The notes under the pieces are model-generated. The model was given only the letters and a program-made list of their open reading frames with translations. It had not been told where the DNA came from and did not search any database. From contig DJAN01000315.1 of the NCBI GenBank assembly GCA_002429615.1, forward strand, positions 1 through 27,501: DNA of 27,501 nucleotides, written 5' to 3'. The stretch is from Lysobacteraceae bacterium UBA6001. Its GTDB lineage: Bacteria; Pseudomonadota; Gammaproteobacteria; Xanthomonadales; Xanthomonadaceae. The first letter of the stretch is position 1; every line of letters starts with the position of its first letter. The position numbers were made by a program, and so were the translations under genes. Shown one piece after another: positions 1 through 7,747 of the stretch.

Positions 1-135
1 CGGGGCGGCCTGATCGGCAGGCGGCGGCGTGGCCGACGGCGCGGCTACCGGCTCGGCGGGTTGCCGCTGGCAGGCGACGAGCAGGACGGCGCAGGCCAGC
101 ATGGCCGGAGCGCTGCGGAGGGCAGAAGCGTTCAT
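1..135 (-). CDS. Putative lipoprotein, N-terminal part (runs off the window)
   Basis: An open frame starts at the ATG at 135-133 on the minus strand and stays open for 45 codons to the window edge, so only the N-terminus is visible. It begins with a signal peptide (hydrophobic AMLACAVLLVAC, residues 11-22) ending in a lipobox-like LVAC. Cys22 is therefore the likely lipidated residue, which would make it a lipoprotein anchored in the inner or outer membrane. Residues 26-45 form a Pro/Ala-rich linker, common just after the lipid anchor. A short AGGT lies upstream of the start as a weak ribosome site. The functional domain is outside the window, so no function is given. The tRNA-Thr lies upstream on the same strand but has its own terminator. 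Confidence 0.6.
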   Translation of the reverse strand, partial: MNASALRSAPAMLACAVLLVACQRQPAEPVAAPSATPPPADQAAP

Positions 136-267
136 AGGGACCTGGCGACATGTGGATGACCGCCGCAGCGTAGGACCCCGGGCAATCCTGGCACATCGGA
201 AAAACTACTGACTCCCGTCGCGCTCGACATGACGGACGGAAGACGGCTTTGGCCGGCCCTAAACAAC

Positions 268-291
268 AAAAGCCCGCTGGCGCGGGCTTTT
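268..291 (-). terminator. Rho-independent terminator after tRNA-Thr
   Basis: AGCCCGC (271-277) pairs with GCGGGCT (282-288) around a four-base loop and is flanked by A and T runs. It lies just downstream of the tRNA on the minus strand. Read leftward, the stem is followed by a T run, and the flanking A run would also let it act from the other side. Confidence 0.75.
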
Positions 292-299
292 GGACTTGC

Positions 300-375
300 T
301 GGTGCCGGAAACAGGAGTCGAACCTGCGACCTACGCATTACGAATGCGCCGCTCTACCAACTGAGCTATTCCGGC
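300..375 (-). tRNA. tRNA-Thr (anticodon CGT)
   Basis: The minus strand holds a full 76-nt cloverleaf. The acceptor GCCGGAA pairs with TTCCGGC, followed by discriminator A and an encoded CCA (302-300). The D-arm has the usual AGCTCAGTTGGTAGAGC, the anticodon stem is GCGCA/TGCGT with loop TTCGTAA, and the T-arm contains GGTTCGACTCC. The anticodon CGT reads ACG (threonine). A sigma70-like promoter lies upstream at 385-414 and a terminator follows, so it looks like a monocistronic tRNA gene. Confidence 0.96.
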
Positions 376-705
376 GAGCCGCGAATTGTAGGTTCGAGGC
401 AGGTCCGCGGTCAATTCGGGTCCGGCCTGGGCCGAGCGCCGTGTGCGTGGCCAAGCGGCCCATTGCAGCCCCCCCCTTCCCCCCCGTCGGCGGGCGCGAG
501 GCTCAAGAATCCCTGGGCCTTCCGTCAGGCGCCTTCGTCCCGATCGGCTGCCGCGCGAAGCTGATGCTACCCAACCGACGCCGAAGATCACCAGCATCGG
601 CCCATTCCCGAACGTGAAGCACTCCGGCCGCCGTTCGACACTGTCGTTGTAAAGCACCCAACCGATGAGGGAGATGCCGATCCTGGCACACAGCAATCCG
701 AACAA
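376..705 (-). other. Gap with a possible remnant membrane ORF
   Basis: Between the tRNA and the pilus operon no gene is convincing. A minus-strand frame from a TTG at 705-703 begins with two hydrophobic stretches (for example ISLIGWVLY and MLVIFGVGW) around a short polar loop, which looks protein-like for about 50 residues. It then turns Arg/Gly-rich and runs on into the reverse strand of the tRNA, giving the familiar spurious tRNA translation. It may be the decayed 5' end of a small two-helix membrane protein. No homologue is recognised. C runs at about 468-485 are the other visible feature. Confidence 0.25.
385..414 (-). promoter_or_regulatory. Candidate sigma70-type promoter of tRNA-Thr
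   Basis: On the minus strand, TTGACC (414-409) and TACAAT (390-385) are separated by 18 bases. The -10 box is ten bases upstream of the tRNA 5' end, a plausible distance for a tRNA start with a short leader. This is a sequence match only. Confidence 0.6.
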
Positions 706-752
706 TGCTTGCGCCCCCCATCAACCGACCCGCAAGGCAGAGCATCCGGCTG

Positions 753-1760
753 TCAGTAGTAAATCGTCGCTACCACTTGATCCCGATACGCCCCTGGCAC
801 CGCGTCCGGCTGCGCGGGCACATAGCCATACACCGTGACGTCGACGTGCGTACCTTGGCCATCTGTTTGCCCCGTCGCCATCTCGCCCGGGATATCGCCC
901 CACGATTCGGTTCTACCCGGGTCCCGATACAGTTCGTAGTCCATGTATTCGCCGGACGGCCCGGCCATCCGGCGTTCGCCCGCCACGCTGTACTGGCCCA
1001 GGCCCAGGCCGATGCGCCACACGGTATCGGCCGGGCACTGCACGCGGATGTCGGCCTGCGCCTGCACGCCTTGCTCGGAGGGCGTTACCCGCCCGAAATC
1101 CAGATCGCTCGCGTTGATCGTGCAGCTGTTCTGGAAAGTGGCCAGCACGCCAGAGGAGTTGAACCCCGTCGCGCCACCGCCAGTGCCCCCGGTCGTGCAG
1201 TCGTCGGCCTGCGGGAAGCCGGCCGTGTCGTACCGCCAACGCAGGATGCCGATGATGCCCTGCTCCTGGAACCCGACGAGCGCCGGCACGGATTGGCCGG
1301 GGTAAACGCGCCCGTATACCTGTGCGTGCCGCGTCTCCGGCGCACCCGGGGACACCTGCAGCTGAAGCCGGTAGATCGGGAACGATCCCAAGCCACCGAT
1401 CAGCTGCGTATGCGCGGGGTCGGCGAACAAGTCATAGCGCAGGAACACGTTGTTGTAGTTGCTCATCCTGCGAGTCGTCTGGCCAATGCTCCAGTTGCCG
1501 GGCTCCAGGTACAGGCAGAGCTGGTAGTAGTAGGTCGTGCCCGCGCCCGAATAGTCCGGCGCGCAGCTGTAGGTGATCGAACTGTTGGACGCCTTGCCGG
1601 CTGCGGTGACCTCGCCGAAATTCAGCCCGAAAGCGCCCGATACGTAACAGCTCTGCGCCAAAGCCGGCGTGCTGGCAGCGGCGGCGAGGAGCAGCAGCGC
1701 CAGCAAACTGCTGGCGAGCACCCTTCGCGCGGCGCGGCAGGCCATCACTGCGGCAGGCAT
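753..1760 (-). CDS. Two-domain spore coat U (SCPU) protein, probable pilus tip adhesin
   Basis: The 335-residue protein has a signal peptide (residues 1-36, ending ALAQ) and two SCPU-type beta domains, about 37-185 and 212-335, joined by a Gly/Thr-rich linker. Each domain has the family pattern of an N-terminal Cys segment, a phrase like LNFGEV or LDFGRV, and a C-terminal strand ending in alternating aromatic and hydrophobic residues. Two-domain SCPU proteins at the end of archaic chaperone-usher operons (CsuE type) are tip adhesins. The start at 1760 is chosen because GGGGGAG lies eight bases upstream. A second ATG at 1745 overlaps the usher stop as TGATG and is an alternative. The gene overlaps the end of the usher gene, which implies translational coupling. 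Confidence 0.82.
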   Translation of the reverse strand: MPAAVMACRAARRVLASSLLALLLLAAAASTPALAQSCYVSGAFGLNFGEVTAAGKASNSSITYSCAPDYSGAGTTYYYQLCLYLEPGNWSIGQTTRRMSNYNNVFLRYDLFADPAHTQLIGGLGSFPIYRLQLQVSPGAPETRHAQVYGRVYPGQSVPALVGFQEQGIIGILRWRYDTAGFPQADDCTTGGTGGGATGFNSSGVLATFQNSCTINASDLDFGRVTPSEQGVQAQADIRVQCPADTVWRIGLGLGQYSVAGERRMAGPSGEYMDYELYRDPGRTESWGDIPGEMATGQTDGQGTHVDVTVYGYVPAQPDAVPGAYRDQVVATIYY

Positions 1761-4168
1761 GGAAGCTCCCCCAGGTCCAGCCATCCCGACTCGGGAAGCG
1801 CAGCGGGCAGCGTGGCGGCGCATCGCGCTTCGTCCAGCGGCACGACCACCTGCGCACCTGCCGGCGGGTCTTCGACGAAAACCCCGCCGTCGTAACCCAC
1901 CACCACATCGATCGACGTAGCGCCGCCCTGGATCCTGGCCACCGTTCCCGCCTCGATGCCTCCACCATCGCTCCTGCGCAACGAGAACGCCACGGCGAGC
2001 ACCTTCTTCATCGGGAACCGCGCCAGCACGCCGCTGCCGGTGGTGGGCACCGCGTCCAGCCGCGTGCGCGCCAAGGTGACATCCGGCGGGACGACGAGCG
2101 GGTCGATGGACACATCGTTGTTCTGCCATGCATTGAGCGGCGTCACCAGCAGGTAGCCCTTACGGTTCGTCTCACCCACATGGCGGTTCTCCAGCATCAC
2201 CGGCACGCCCGCCACGCCATCGGTGGATACCAGCGCGAAGGCGTCATACACCCGGCGCATGGCCAACAGTTGGCCTTCCATCAGCAGCAATGCGCCGCTG
2301 GCGTCGGCATAGGTCGCCGTGCTGCGCGCATCGTCCGTGCGCCAGCGCAGCGCACCCACGCGCCATTGCCCGAACGAGGCCAGCTGCCCCACTTCGCCCT
2401 GCCATCCCACCTGCTCGCCGGCGCTGGCCTGCAGCCGCCAGCCGAATCCGTTCTCGTCGCCCGGCAAGGCGCGCCCCGCGCCCGCGGTGGTCGTCGACTT
2501 GCCGTCGCTTCGCTCGGTACTGGCCCATGCATGCCCGCGCTCGCCGAACTCGGTAGACCAGTACAGGTACGCATCGATCGCCTTGCCCTCGGCTTCGAGG
2601 TTGCGGCTGAGGTTCAAGCTCAACGAGCCCCAGCGCGGAAACTTCACCGATGCGCTCAGGCTGGCATAGCGGACGCTTCCGAAGATCGGCAGGTCCTGGC
2701 GTACGTAGCTCGCGCCGAGTTGCGAGCGGCCCAGGCTGAGGCCCACGAAGGCCTGGTCGGTTTGCCGCGGCAGCAGCGACTTCTGCAGGCTGGCCACGTC
2801 GCGAAACGCGGTATCGCGGCGCAGGCTGCTGTAGCTGGCGCTGACATAGGGACCTTGCCACTGGTAACCAAACCCGTACTGATGCCCCCGGTTTCCGCGA
2901 TGACGGCTTTCGGCATAGGAGCCCTGCAACACGCCGCCTATGCCCGGCACCCGCGACATCGCACCCGCGCCGGCCATCACCAGGTCGCGGGTCGATTCCA
3001 AATGGGATTCGAAGGTGATCGCATCGCTCGCGCCGACGCGCAGGCTGCCGCTGAAGAACGGCGCATCCGCGTAGGCGAAGGAAGCCAGGCCGTAGTCCTC
3101 CCGCAGGTAGCCGGCCTCCACCGACCAGTCCGTGAGCCCCTTCTGCAGCAGGTCGGGGCTGCTGTAGAAGGAGAAGTTGAGCGTCCGCTGCTGGCCCGTG
3201 ATGTCGGTCAGTACGACCTGCGCCACGCCCGCGCCGCTCAGCACCGGCAGGCTCTGCACTTCGAACCGTCCTGGCGCCACGGGCAGCCGCGGTTGCTGGA
3301 TGCCTTCTATGAACAGGTCCGCCGTCGAAGGCAGGACGGTTTCGCCCTCGAACCGCGCCAGCGGCATGGTGACGCGATAAGGCTGCAGGTCGAAATCGCG
3401 CGAGACGCGGATGCCGCCGAGCCGGGTGACGCGCGTCCATGCAAGGCCCGAGGTGAAGTCGTCACCGACGGATACCCGGATCATTCGCTCGGGGAAATCC
3501 AGGGTGAAGTTGCTGTCCAGGCGAATCGTGCCGGCCTTCTGGCCACTCACTGCGTCACTGCCGAAGCGGCTCACTGCGCTGCTACGCCACAGGCCACCGC
3601 CAACGCCAAACAGCCGGAACTCGCTCCAGGCACTCAAGGTCCTGTAGCCGGAGGCGCTTTCGCCGTAGAGGTCGTAATCCAATAGCAGGCCGGGCGCGCG
3701 GCTTTCCGGCGCCTGACGCGGCGCAGGGGGCGGGGTGTATCCCAACTGCGCGGGAGGCGCGCCGAGCAGCGAGACCGGTACATCCAGCAGCAAGCGCTGT
3801 TCGAGCGCGTCGTAGTCGATCACGGCGCCCGGAAGTTCATCGAGCGGCAGCAAGCCGCGCTCATCGGGCGGCATGGGAATGGCCAGCCCAATCTCGCGCA
3901 AGGTCTCGGGAGTGGCCAGCATCCGGCCTCCCCGTCGCGTAAAGGGATAGACGCCCGCCAAGGTGACGCGGTTGACCACCACTTCGAGGTACAGCAGCTC
4001 GTCTTCCGGGGCATGCGTACCGGCCACGTCCGGACGATCTGCCGCCGCGCCCACCGGCGCGTCACCCGACGGATATGCCGCGGCCTCGCCCAGCCAGCCG
4101 CAACACCCGAACACGCAACTAGCTGCCAGGCTCCGCCAGCGGAACCGGGCGCGATTCCCGGTCATCAT
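1745..4168 (-). CDS. Outer-membrane fimbrial usher (archaic/Csu type)
   Basis: The 807-residue protein has a signal peptide of about 30 residues. An N-terminal usher domain follows (LEVVVNRVTLAGVYPF region). A long beta-barrel region rich in YGxxxxFxY-like strands comes next, then C-terminal domains containing a GVAGVPVMLENRHVG-type plug or carboxy-terminal motif. Ushers form the outer-membrane pore through which chaperone-pilin complexes are delivered and assembled. The length is typical of the archaic (sigma, CsuD-like) branch, and the flanking SCPU genes fit that class. Two adjacent ATGs (4168, 4165) are possible starts. The gene overlaps the chaperone gene by 50 bp and its stop overlaps an internal ATG of the tip gene, so the operon is tightly coupled. 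No break is seen in the frame. Confidence 0.9.
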   Translation of the reverse strand: MMTGNRARFRWRSLAASCVFGCCGWLGEAAAYPSGDAPVGAAADRPDVAGTHAPEDELLYLEVVVNRVTLAGVYPFTRRGGRMLATPETLREIGLAIPMPPDERGLLPLDELPGAVIDYDALEQRLLLDVPVSLLGAPPAQLGYTPPPAPRQAPESRAPGLLLDYDLYGESASGYRTLSAWSEFRLFGVGGGLWRSSAVSRFGSDAVSGQKAGTIRLDSNFTLDFPERMIRVSVGDDFTSGLAWTRVTRLGGIRVSRDFDLQPYRVTMPLARFEGETVLPSTADLFIEGIQQPRLPVAPGRFEVQSLPVLSGAGVAQVVLTDITGQQRTLNFSFYSSPDLLQKGLTDWSVEAGYLREDYGLASFAYADAPFFSGSLRVGASDAITFESHLESTRDLVMAGAGAMSRVPGIGGVLQGSYAESRHRGNRGHQYGFGYQWQGPYVSASYSSLRRDTAFRDVASLQKSLLPRQTDQAFVGLSLGRSQLGASYVRQDLPIFGSVRYASLSASVKFPRWGSLSLNLSRNLEAEGKAIDAYLYWSTEFGERGHAWASTERSDGKSTTTAGAGRALPGDENGFGWRLQASAGEQVGWQGEVGQLASFGQWRVGALRWRTDDARSTATYADASGALLLMEGQLLAMRRVYDAFALVSTDGVAGVPVMLENRHVGETNRKGYLLVTPLNAWQNNDVSIDPLVVPPDVTLARTRLDAVPTTGSGVLARFPMKKVLAVAFSLRRSDGGGIEAGTVARIQGGATSIDVVVGYDGGVFVEDPPAGAQVVVPLDEARCAATLPAALPESGWLDLGELPCLPQ

Positions 4169-4898
4169 TGAACCTGGCCTTCAGCGTGTGCCCCGACGGC
4201 AGCGGATAGGGGATCGCCAGCGGCCAGCGCATCTGCTGGCCCGGCAACACATAGCCAACCAAACCCTGCGCCAGCCATGTGCGGGCGCCGGCGGCATCGG
4301 CCAGGCTCGCGAAGCTGATGCGCAAATGGGAAGGGCCTTCGTTGCGCACCTGCAGCGCAGCCTTTCCGTCAGCGTCACGCACGACGCTCGCGCGCACGCG
4401 CGACAGATCCGTCTGCTGGGCCGCTGCCGGGGACGCCGCCGCCTGTGCCCGGTTCGGTTCGACGAACACCGGTATCGAATAACGCATGAGCACTTCGAGT
4501 CCGGAGCGCTCGGCGGGCATCTTCCTGGGAAGCTCATCGACCAGTAGCCGATAGGACTTCTCCTGCGATGTCTCCAGCGGCTTCTTGCGCGCCAGCCGGA
4601 CCACTTGGCGCTCGCCCGGTGCCACGCGCACGATGGCGGGGCTGGCGACGAGATCTTCCGCCTTTTCGAGCACGTCGCGACCATTGGCTTGCGACCAGCG
4701 CATGACACGCACTTGGGCTTCCAGGGGTTCTGTCCCGGTGTTCTGCAGGTAGAGCGCCTGCGACTGGTCGGTGGGTGCGTAGGTGAACTGGATTGGCGAA
4801 ACCTGCAGTGAGGACGCAGCCGCATCAGACAGGATGCCTGCGGACAGCAGGCATCCCAACACGCAGCCGGCAACTTGGTGGATCAGGCCGCAACGCAT
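4119..4898 (-). CDS. Periplasmic pilus chaperone (PapD/CsuC family)
   Basis: The 259-residue protein has a signal peptide (about 1-28, ending DAAAS). It continues with SLQVSPIQFTYAP, the first strand of a PapD-like Ig domain. The G1-strand region (EKSYRLLVDELP, about 113-124) and the following LMRYSIPVFVEP are typical of archaic pilus chaperones. A second Ig-like domain occupies about 160-250. Such chaperones bind pilins in the periplasm by donor-strand complementation and hand them to the usher. AGGAG lies eight bases before the ATG. The upstream pilin stop is only 11 bp away and the downstream usher overlaps, so the genes form one transcription unit. Confidence 0.9.
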   Translation of the reverse strand: MRCGLIHQVAGCVLGCLLSAGILSDAAASSLQVSPIQFTYAPTDQSQALYLQNTGTEPLEAQVRVMRWSQANGRDVLEKAEDLVASPAIVRVAPGERQVVRLARKKPLETSQEKSYRLLVDELPRKMPAERSGLEVLMRYSIPVFVEPNRAQAAASPAAAQQTDLSRVRASVVRDADGKAALQVRNEGPSHLRISFASLADAAGARTWLAQGLVGYVLPGQQMRWPLAIPYPLPSGHTLKARFNDDRESRPVPLAEPGS

Positions 4899-4909
4899 GG
4901 CGGAAGCTC

Positions 4910-5419
4910 CTAGTAAGTGAGGGTGGCGGTGACGGTGTCGCGATACGTGCCCGCAGGCTCGTTACCCACCAGCGTCGCCCGTCCGTAGACGTCGATGTTG
5001 ATGGCATAGGCACTACCCAGCCCTGCACCCCGCCCCTCGTACCAATTACCGCTGTCGTTGCCCCAGGCCGAACCCCCGAAGGCGTCGCGCGACAAGGAGT
5101 AGGCGATCTGCACGGGCTGCGCAGGGGCGATGGGCGTGTTCGTCATGGCACGGGCGTTGACCTGACCCGTCGTGGTGCCCCCGTCCAGCCCCAAGGTAAA
5201 AGGGGTGTCCTTCGTGCACTGGACCGAGATCGTGCCTTGCTGGTCCCGAGTGCCCGCCGTCGATACCTGCGTACCGAAATCGATGTCCGTCGCGGTGAGC
5301 ACCGAGCAGGTACCCACCACATCCATCCTGACCTCGAAGGTATCCGTGATCGGGCTCTGCGCCCTGGCAGCACCCGCGAACGCGATCAGGAGCGCCGTGG
5401 ATAAGAGGAGTTTCGTCAT
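4910..5419 (-). CDS. SCPU-domain pilin subunit (Csu-type pilus)
   Basis: The 169-residue protein has a clear signal peptide (MTKLLLSTALLIAFAGAARAQ, residues 1-21) and one SCPU domain. The domain shows the N-terminal Cys strand (GTCSVLTATDIDFGTQ) and a C-terminal TYRDTVTATLTY strand typical of archaic chaperone-usher pilins. It is the only single-domain pilin in the operon and therefore the likely major subunit. GGGTGAC lies before the ATG. It is the first gene of the unit that also encodes the chaperone, usher and tip. The region directly upstream is taken up by the arylsulfatase pseudogene, so the original promoter or extra pilin genes may have been lost. Confidence 0.85.
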   Translation of the reverse strand: MTKLLLSTALLIAFAGAARAQSPITDTFEVRMDVVGTCSVLTATDIDFGTQVSTAGTRDQQGTISVQCTKDTPFTLGLDGGTTTGQVNARAMTNTPIAPAQPVQIAYSLSRDAFGGSAWGNDSGNWYEGRGAGLGSAYAINIDVYGRATLVGNEPAGTYRDTVTATLTY

Positions 5420-5463
5420 AAGTCACCCATTTGCAAACGTGATGGTCCCGGGGCCGCGCGCAT

Positions 5464-5940
5464 TCAGTTCTGGTGTGGGCCGGCGGGCTGGATCTTCTCC
5501 ATGGCGTCACCGACGGTGAAACTGGCGGCCTTCGCGCGGGGGGAATTCCTTGAAGGACTCCAGCATCCTGGCCACGATGGCCTGCGCCGGGACAGCAAGG
5601 GAAGCGTGCTGGATCTGCCGGCCCGCGTAATAGATGCTGCTCGTCGCGCGCTCGAAGGGATCGGCACGAAGATCGAACATGTTGGGCAAGCGCAGCTGCG
5701 TGAAGGGCGACTGCCATACCCCATGGGCGTCTGCGCGCTCATCTCGCCATGCTGTTCGAGGAAAGTGAGCTTTATGTGTTTGACGCGCAGGGCCATGAGG
5801 TCGCCGTCATCGCTCCAGTAGAAGAAGCCCTGCCGCGGCGGCTTGATCGTGCCTGGCCAGCGGATCAGGCAAGGCACGCGGAAGCCGCCTTCGCAGTTGG
5901 TGGCCTCTTCCCCACGGAACCGCGTATTGGGCTTTCCGCT
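5464..5940 (-). pseudogene. Arylsulfatase C-terminal remnant (truncated, frameshifted)
   Basis: Three minus-strand segments spell the C-terminal third of an arylsulfatase. The first (about 5937-5840) contains GGFRVPCLIRWPGTIK. After an apparent in-frame deletion of roughly 70 codons relative to the family, GFFYWSDDGDLMALR follows. Near 5720 the frame shifts to VWQSPFTQLRLPNMFDLRAD and on to ESFKEFPPR. At a G6 run (5537-5542) it shifts back to KAASFTVGDAMEKIQ and ends at the TGA at 5466-5464. The N-terminal catalytic half, with the Cys/Ser that becomes formylglycine, is absent. The loss of the start, an internal deletion and two frameshifts mean this is a decayed gene. One frameshift at a homopolymer could in isolation be a sequencing error, but the other lesions could not. 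Confidence 0.85.
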
Positions 5941-6482
5941 GGCCACGTGACTTCTCCTTCGCTCTGATCGGTCTAGACCCTGAAGCAACGAACCGCATAC
6001 CCGGGCGCCTGCGTGAATGGCCCGAATTCCAACTTTCGCGCCGTAGTGCATTGCATGATTCTGCGCCAGACCTAGTTGGAGGGAAACGGGGCAACTACCT
6101 TGGAAATCTAAGAAAAATTACTTAGATCTCGCCCGGCACGAGGCGCACTGGAAAACCAAGCGAGCTGTTCCTGTTCAAGTCAGCACTTCGTACCTGTGCC
6201 GGTTTCGAACTCGGAAGCGGCATCAGAACACGCCGCCTGTAGCGGCGCGGAACAAAGCAGCACAAGCCATGCCCGCACCAGCACATGGATTTCGCTCGCG
6301 CTCATTGGGTCAATTGGCCGGGATCGACCCCAAGCGCCCTTGTGCACGCCGTATGCTTGCGCTATATCTGCGCTGCCGGTCGCCATAACGCGCCGGTGTT
6401 GTGCCTGCATAGCCAATGGCTGCAGGTACCCGAGGTCCACTCGATGAGGGCACGGGAATCCTTCTGATTCCAGAGCCCGTCC
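5941..6482. other. Gene-poor interval
   Basis: About 540 bases between the sulfatase remnant and the HNH gene contain no convincing gene on either strand. The base composition is less GC-rich than the surroundings around 6090-6130, where an inverted repeat lies. A 41-codon minus-strand frame (6305-6180) with a hydrophobic stretch and a lipobox-like LQAAC has no ribosome site and is not called. Confidence 0.5.
6106..6127. repeat. Perfect 7-bp inverted repeat in AT-rich DNA
   Basis: ATCTAAG (6106-6112) and CTTAGAT (6121-6127) are exact inverted copies around an eight-base A/T loop. It could be a regulator site or a weak hairpin. No T run marks it as a terminator. Confidence 0.4.
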
Positions 6483-6893
6483 ATGACCCGCAATGTCATC
6501 AAGACTCTTCGTACCCGGTCCTTCCGCGCCCAGCGGGGCCGTTGCTACTACTGCGACCAACCCATGTGGCTTCGCGACCCGTCCGAGCTCGGGCTGCACC
6601 CAAAGTCCGCTCGCCACTGGCAATGCACTGCCGAGCACCTGATTGCCCAGCAAGACGGTGGCAAGGACGTGCCGGGCAACATCGTCGCTGCCCACGCGAT
6701 CTGCAACCAGCGCCGGCACCATCGATCCGGTCCAGCGCCCGACGCCGTCACTTTTCGTGACCACATCCGGCGACGAATGACCAAGGGCACGTGGTTACAG
6801 AAGCCCGGGCGCCAGATCGCGAGCCCGCAGTTTCGCAGTCCGGGCCCATCCAACGTAGTGATACCAAGGACAACGAAATCACTGCATAGGTAG
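6483..6893 (+). CDS. HNH endonuclease family protein
   Basis: The 136-residue protein carries a compact HNH nuclease core. A CYYC zinc-knuckle-like pair (residues 21-24) is followed by AEHLIAQQDGG (50-60), holding the catalytic-type His52, and then GNIVAAHAICNQRRHH (65-80), holding the Asn and second His. HNH folds cut DNA using one metal ion. The partner or substrate is not evident, and no restriction, phage or toxin gene is adjacent. The C-terminal 50 residues are basic and unrecognised. The ATG at 6483 has only a weak upstream GAG. The gene stands alone between a gene-poor region and a broken membrane gene, which is compatible with a horizontally acquired or residual element. Confidence 0.75.
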   Translation: MTRNVIKTLRTRSFRAQRGRCYYCDQPMWLRDPSELGLHPKSARHWQCTAEHLIAQQDGGKDVPGNIVAAHAICNQRRHHRSGPAPDAVTFRDHIRRRMTKGTWLQKPGRQIASPQFRSPGPSNVVIPRTTKSLHR

Positions 6894-6961
6894 AGCGGCG
6901 TAGAAACTCCGTGGCCGGGGTGGTGCAGCGAGTGCGACATCCGATCCTGGCAGTCGGCACG

Positions 6962-7207
6962 TCATTTGACAGGTCCGTGACTCGACTTCTGTGGCACATC
7001 TATCAGCAGGCAGGCGATGCGCTGCACCCGGCTCGGCGAGGGGGTGTTATGCAGCTCACCGGCCAGATCGAACCCGTACAGGATGGACGGGATGAGCCCC
7101 ACCGGTGTCCCCAACCCGAACCAACCGCTGGCACCGAGCAAGGCGACGCTGCCGAAGCGCAGCGCCAGCGACAAGGCCAGTTTGCGCGGGGTGTTGTCCT
7201 TGGGTGC
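6962..7207 (-). pseudogene. In-frame continuation of the membrane ORF beyond a stop
   Basis: Right after the TGA that ends the 165-residue membrane protein, the same frame stays open for 81 more codons. They include a hydrophobic helix (VALLGASGWFGLGTPVGLI) and a polar tail, and end at the TGA at 6964-6962. The composition and frame match the upstream gene. The simplest reading is a single gene of about 247 codons split by a nonsense mutation. A separate gene starting at a TTG (7174) is possible but has no good ribosome site. The family is not recognised. Confidence 0.45.
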
Positions 7208-7705
7208 TCAGCAGCGCCGCCTGCCCACGCCGGCCAACAGATGCGTCGCATGTTCGCGCAGCGGCTCCAGTATCAGAAACATGCCCAGCGACAGGGTCAC
7301 GCTGGCCATCACCAGCAGGCCGGCCGAGGAAGCCGGATTCAAGAGCATGCGTTGCGCCCGCCTGGACAAATTTTCCGGCAACCCGGCAAGCAAGGACAGC
7401 ACCACCACACCCGCGATGAAGAAGCCGACGAAGAAGCCGGTCGCCTGCGCTACTGGACCTGCGTATGTGCAAAGCAGGCGAGGCTTCATGAGCACATGGA
7501 ATGCCGGATAGGCCCCGAAGAACGCCCAAATGGCGGGTCCCGCAAAGCCGGTCCTGTCCAGGAGCGGCGAATGAAACGGCGCGGGCACCTCCAGGCCCAG
7601 GGAAAGCAACGCCAGCACACCGTAGAGGGCGAAATAAGGCCAGACACCAATCGTGCGGAGTCTTAGGTCCCAAGGTGTGTTGTATCGGTACTTACCTGCA
7701 TCCAT
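7208..7705 (-). CDS. Multi-pass membrane protein of unknown function (possibly truncated)
   Basis: The 165-residue protein has about four transmembrane segments: WPYFALYGVLALLSLGL, GPAIWAFFGAYPAFHVL, GFFVGFFIAGVVVLSLLAGL and SAGLLVMASVTLSLGMFLIL. Its N-terminus is short and polar. GGGAGGGG lies seven bases before the ATG, a strong ribosome site. It ends at a TGA after a basic RRRC, and the same frame continues coding-like beyond that stop, so this may be the front part of a broken gene. It sits 42 bp after the 35-residue microprotein and is probably co-transcribed with it and the secreted 170-residue protein. I do not recognise the family. Confidence 0.6.
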   Translation of the reverse strand: MDAGKYRYNTPWDLRLRTIGVWPYFALYGVLALLSLGLEVPAPFHSPLLDRTGFAGPAIWAFFGAYPAFHVLMKPRLLCTYAGPVAQATGFFVGFFIAGVVVLSLLAGLPENLSRRAQRMLLNPASSAGLLVMASVTLSLGMFLILEPLREHATHLLAGVGRRRC

Positions 7706-7747
7706 CGTCCCCTCCCACGACTCGATTTTCTCACCGCGAAAAAGCCC

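Noticed and set aside
1761..2129. N-terminal extension of the SCPU tip protein
   Set aside because: The extension is Arg/Gly-rich, overlaps the usher out of frame, and lies before a clear ribosome site and signal peptide at 1760.
6180..6305. A 41-codon minus-strand frame with a hydrophobic stretch and lipobox-like LQAAC
   Set aside because: No ribosome site, very short, and no neighbouring gene to support it. It could be a remnant but cannot be called.
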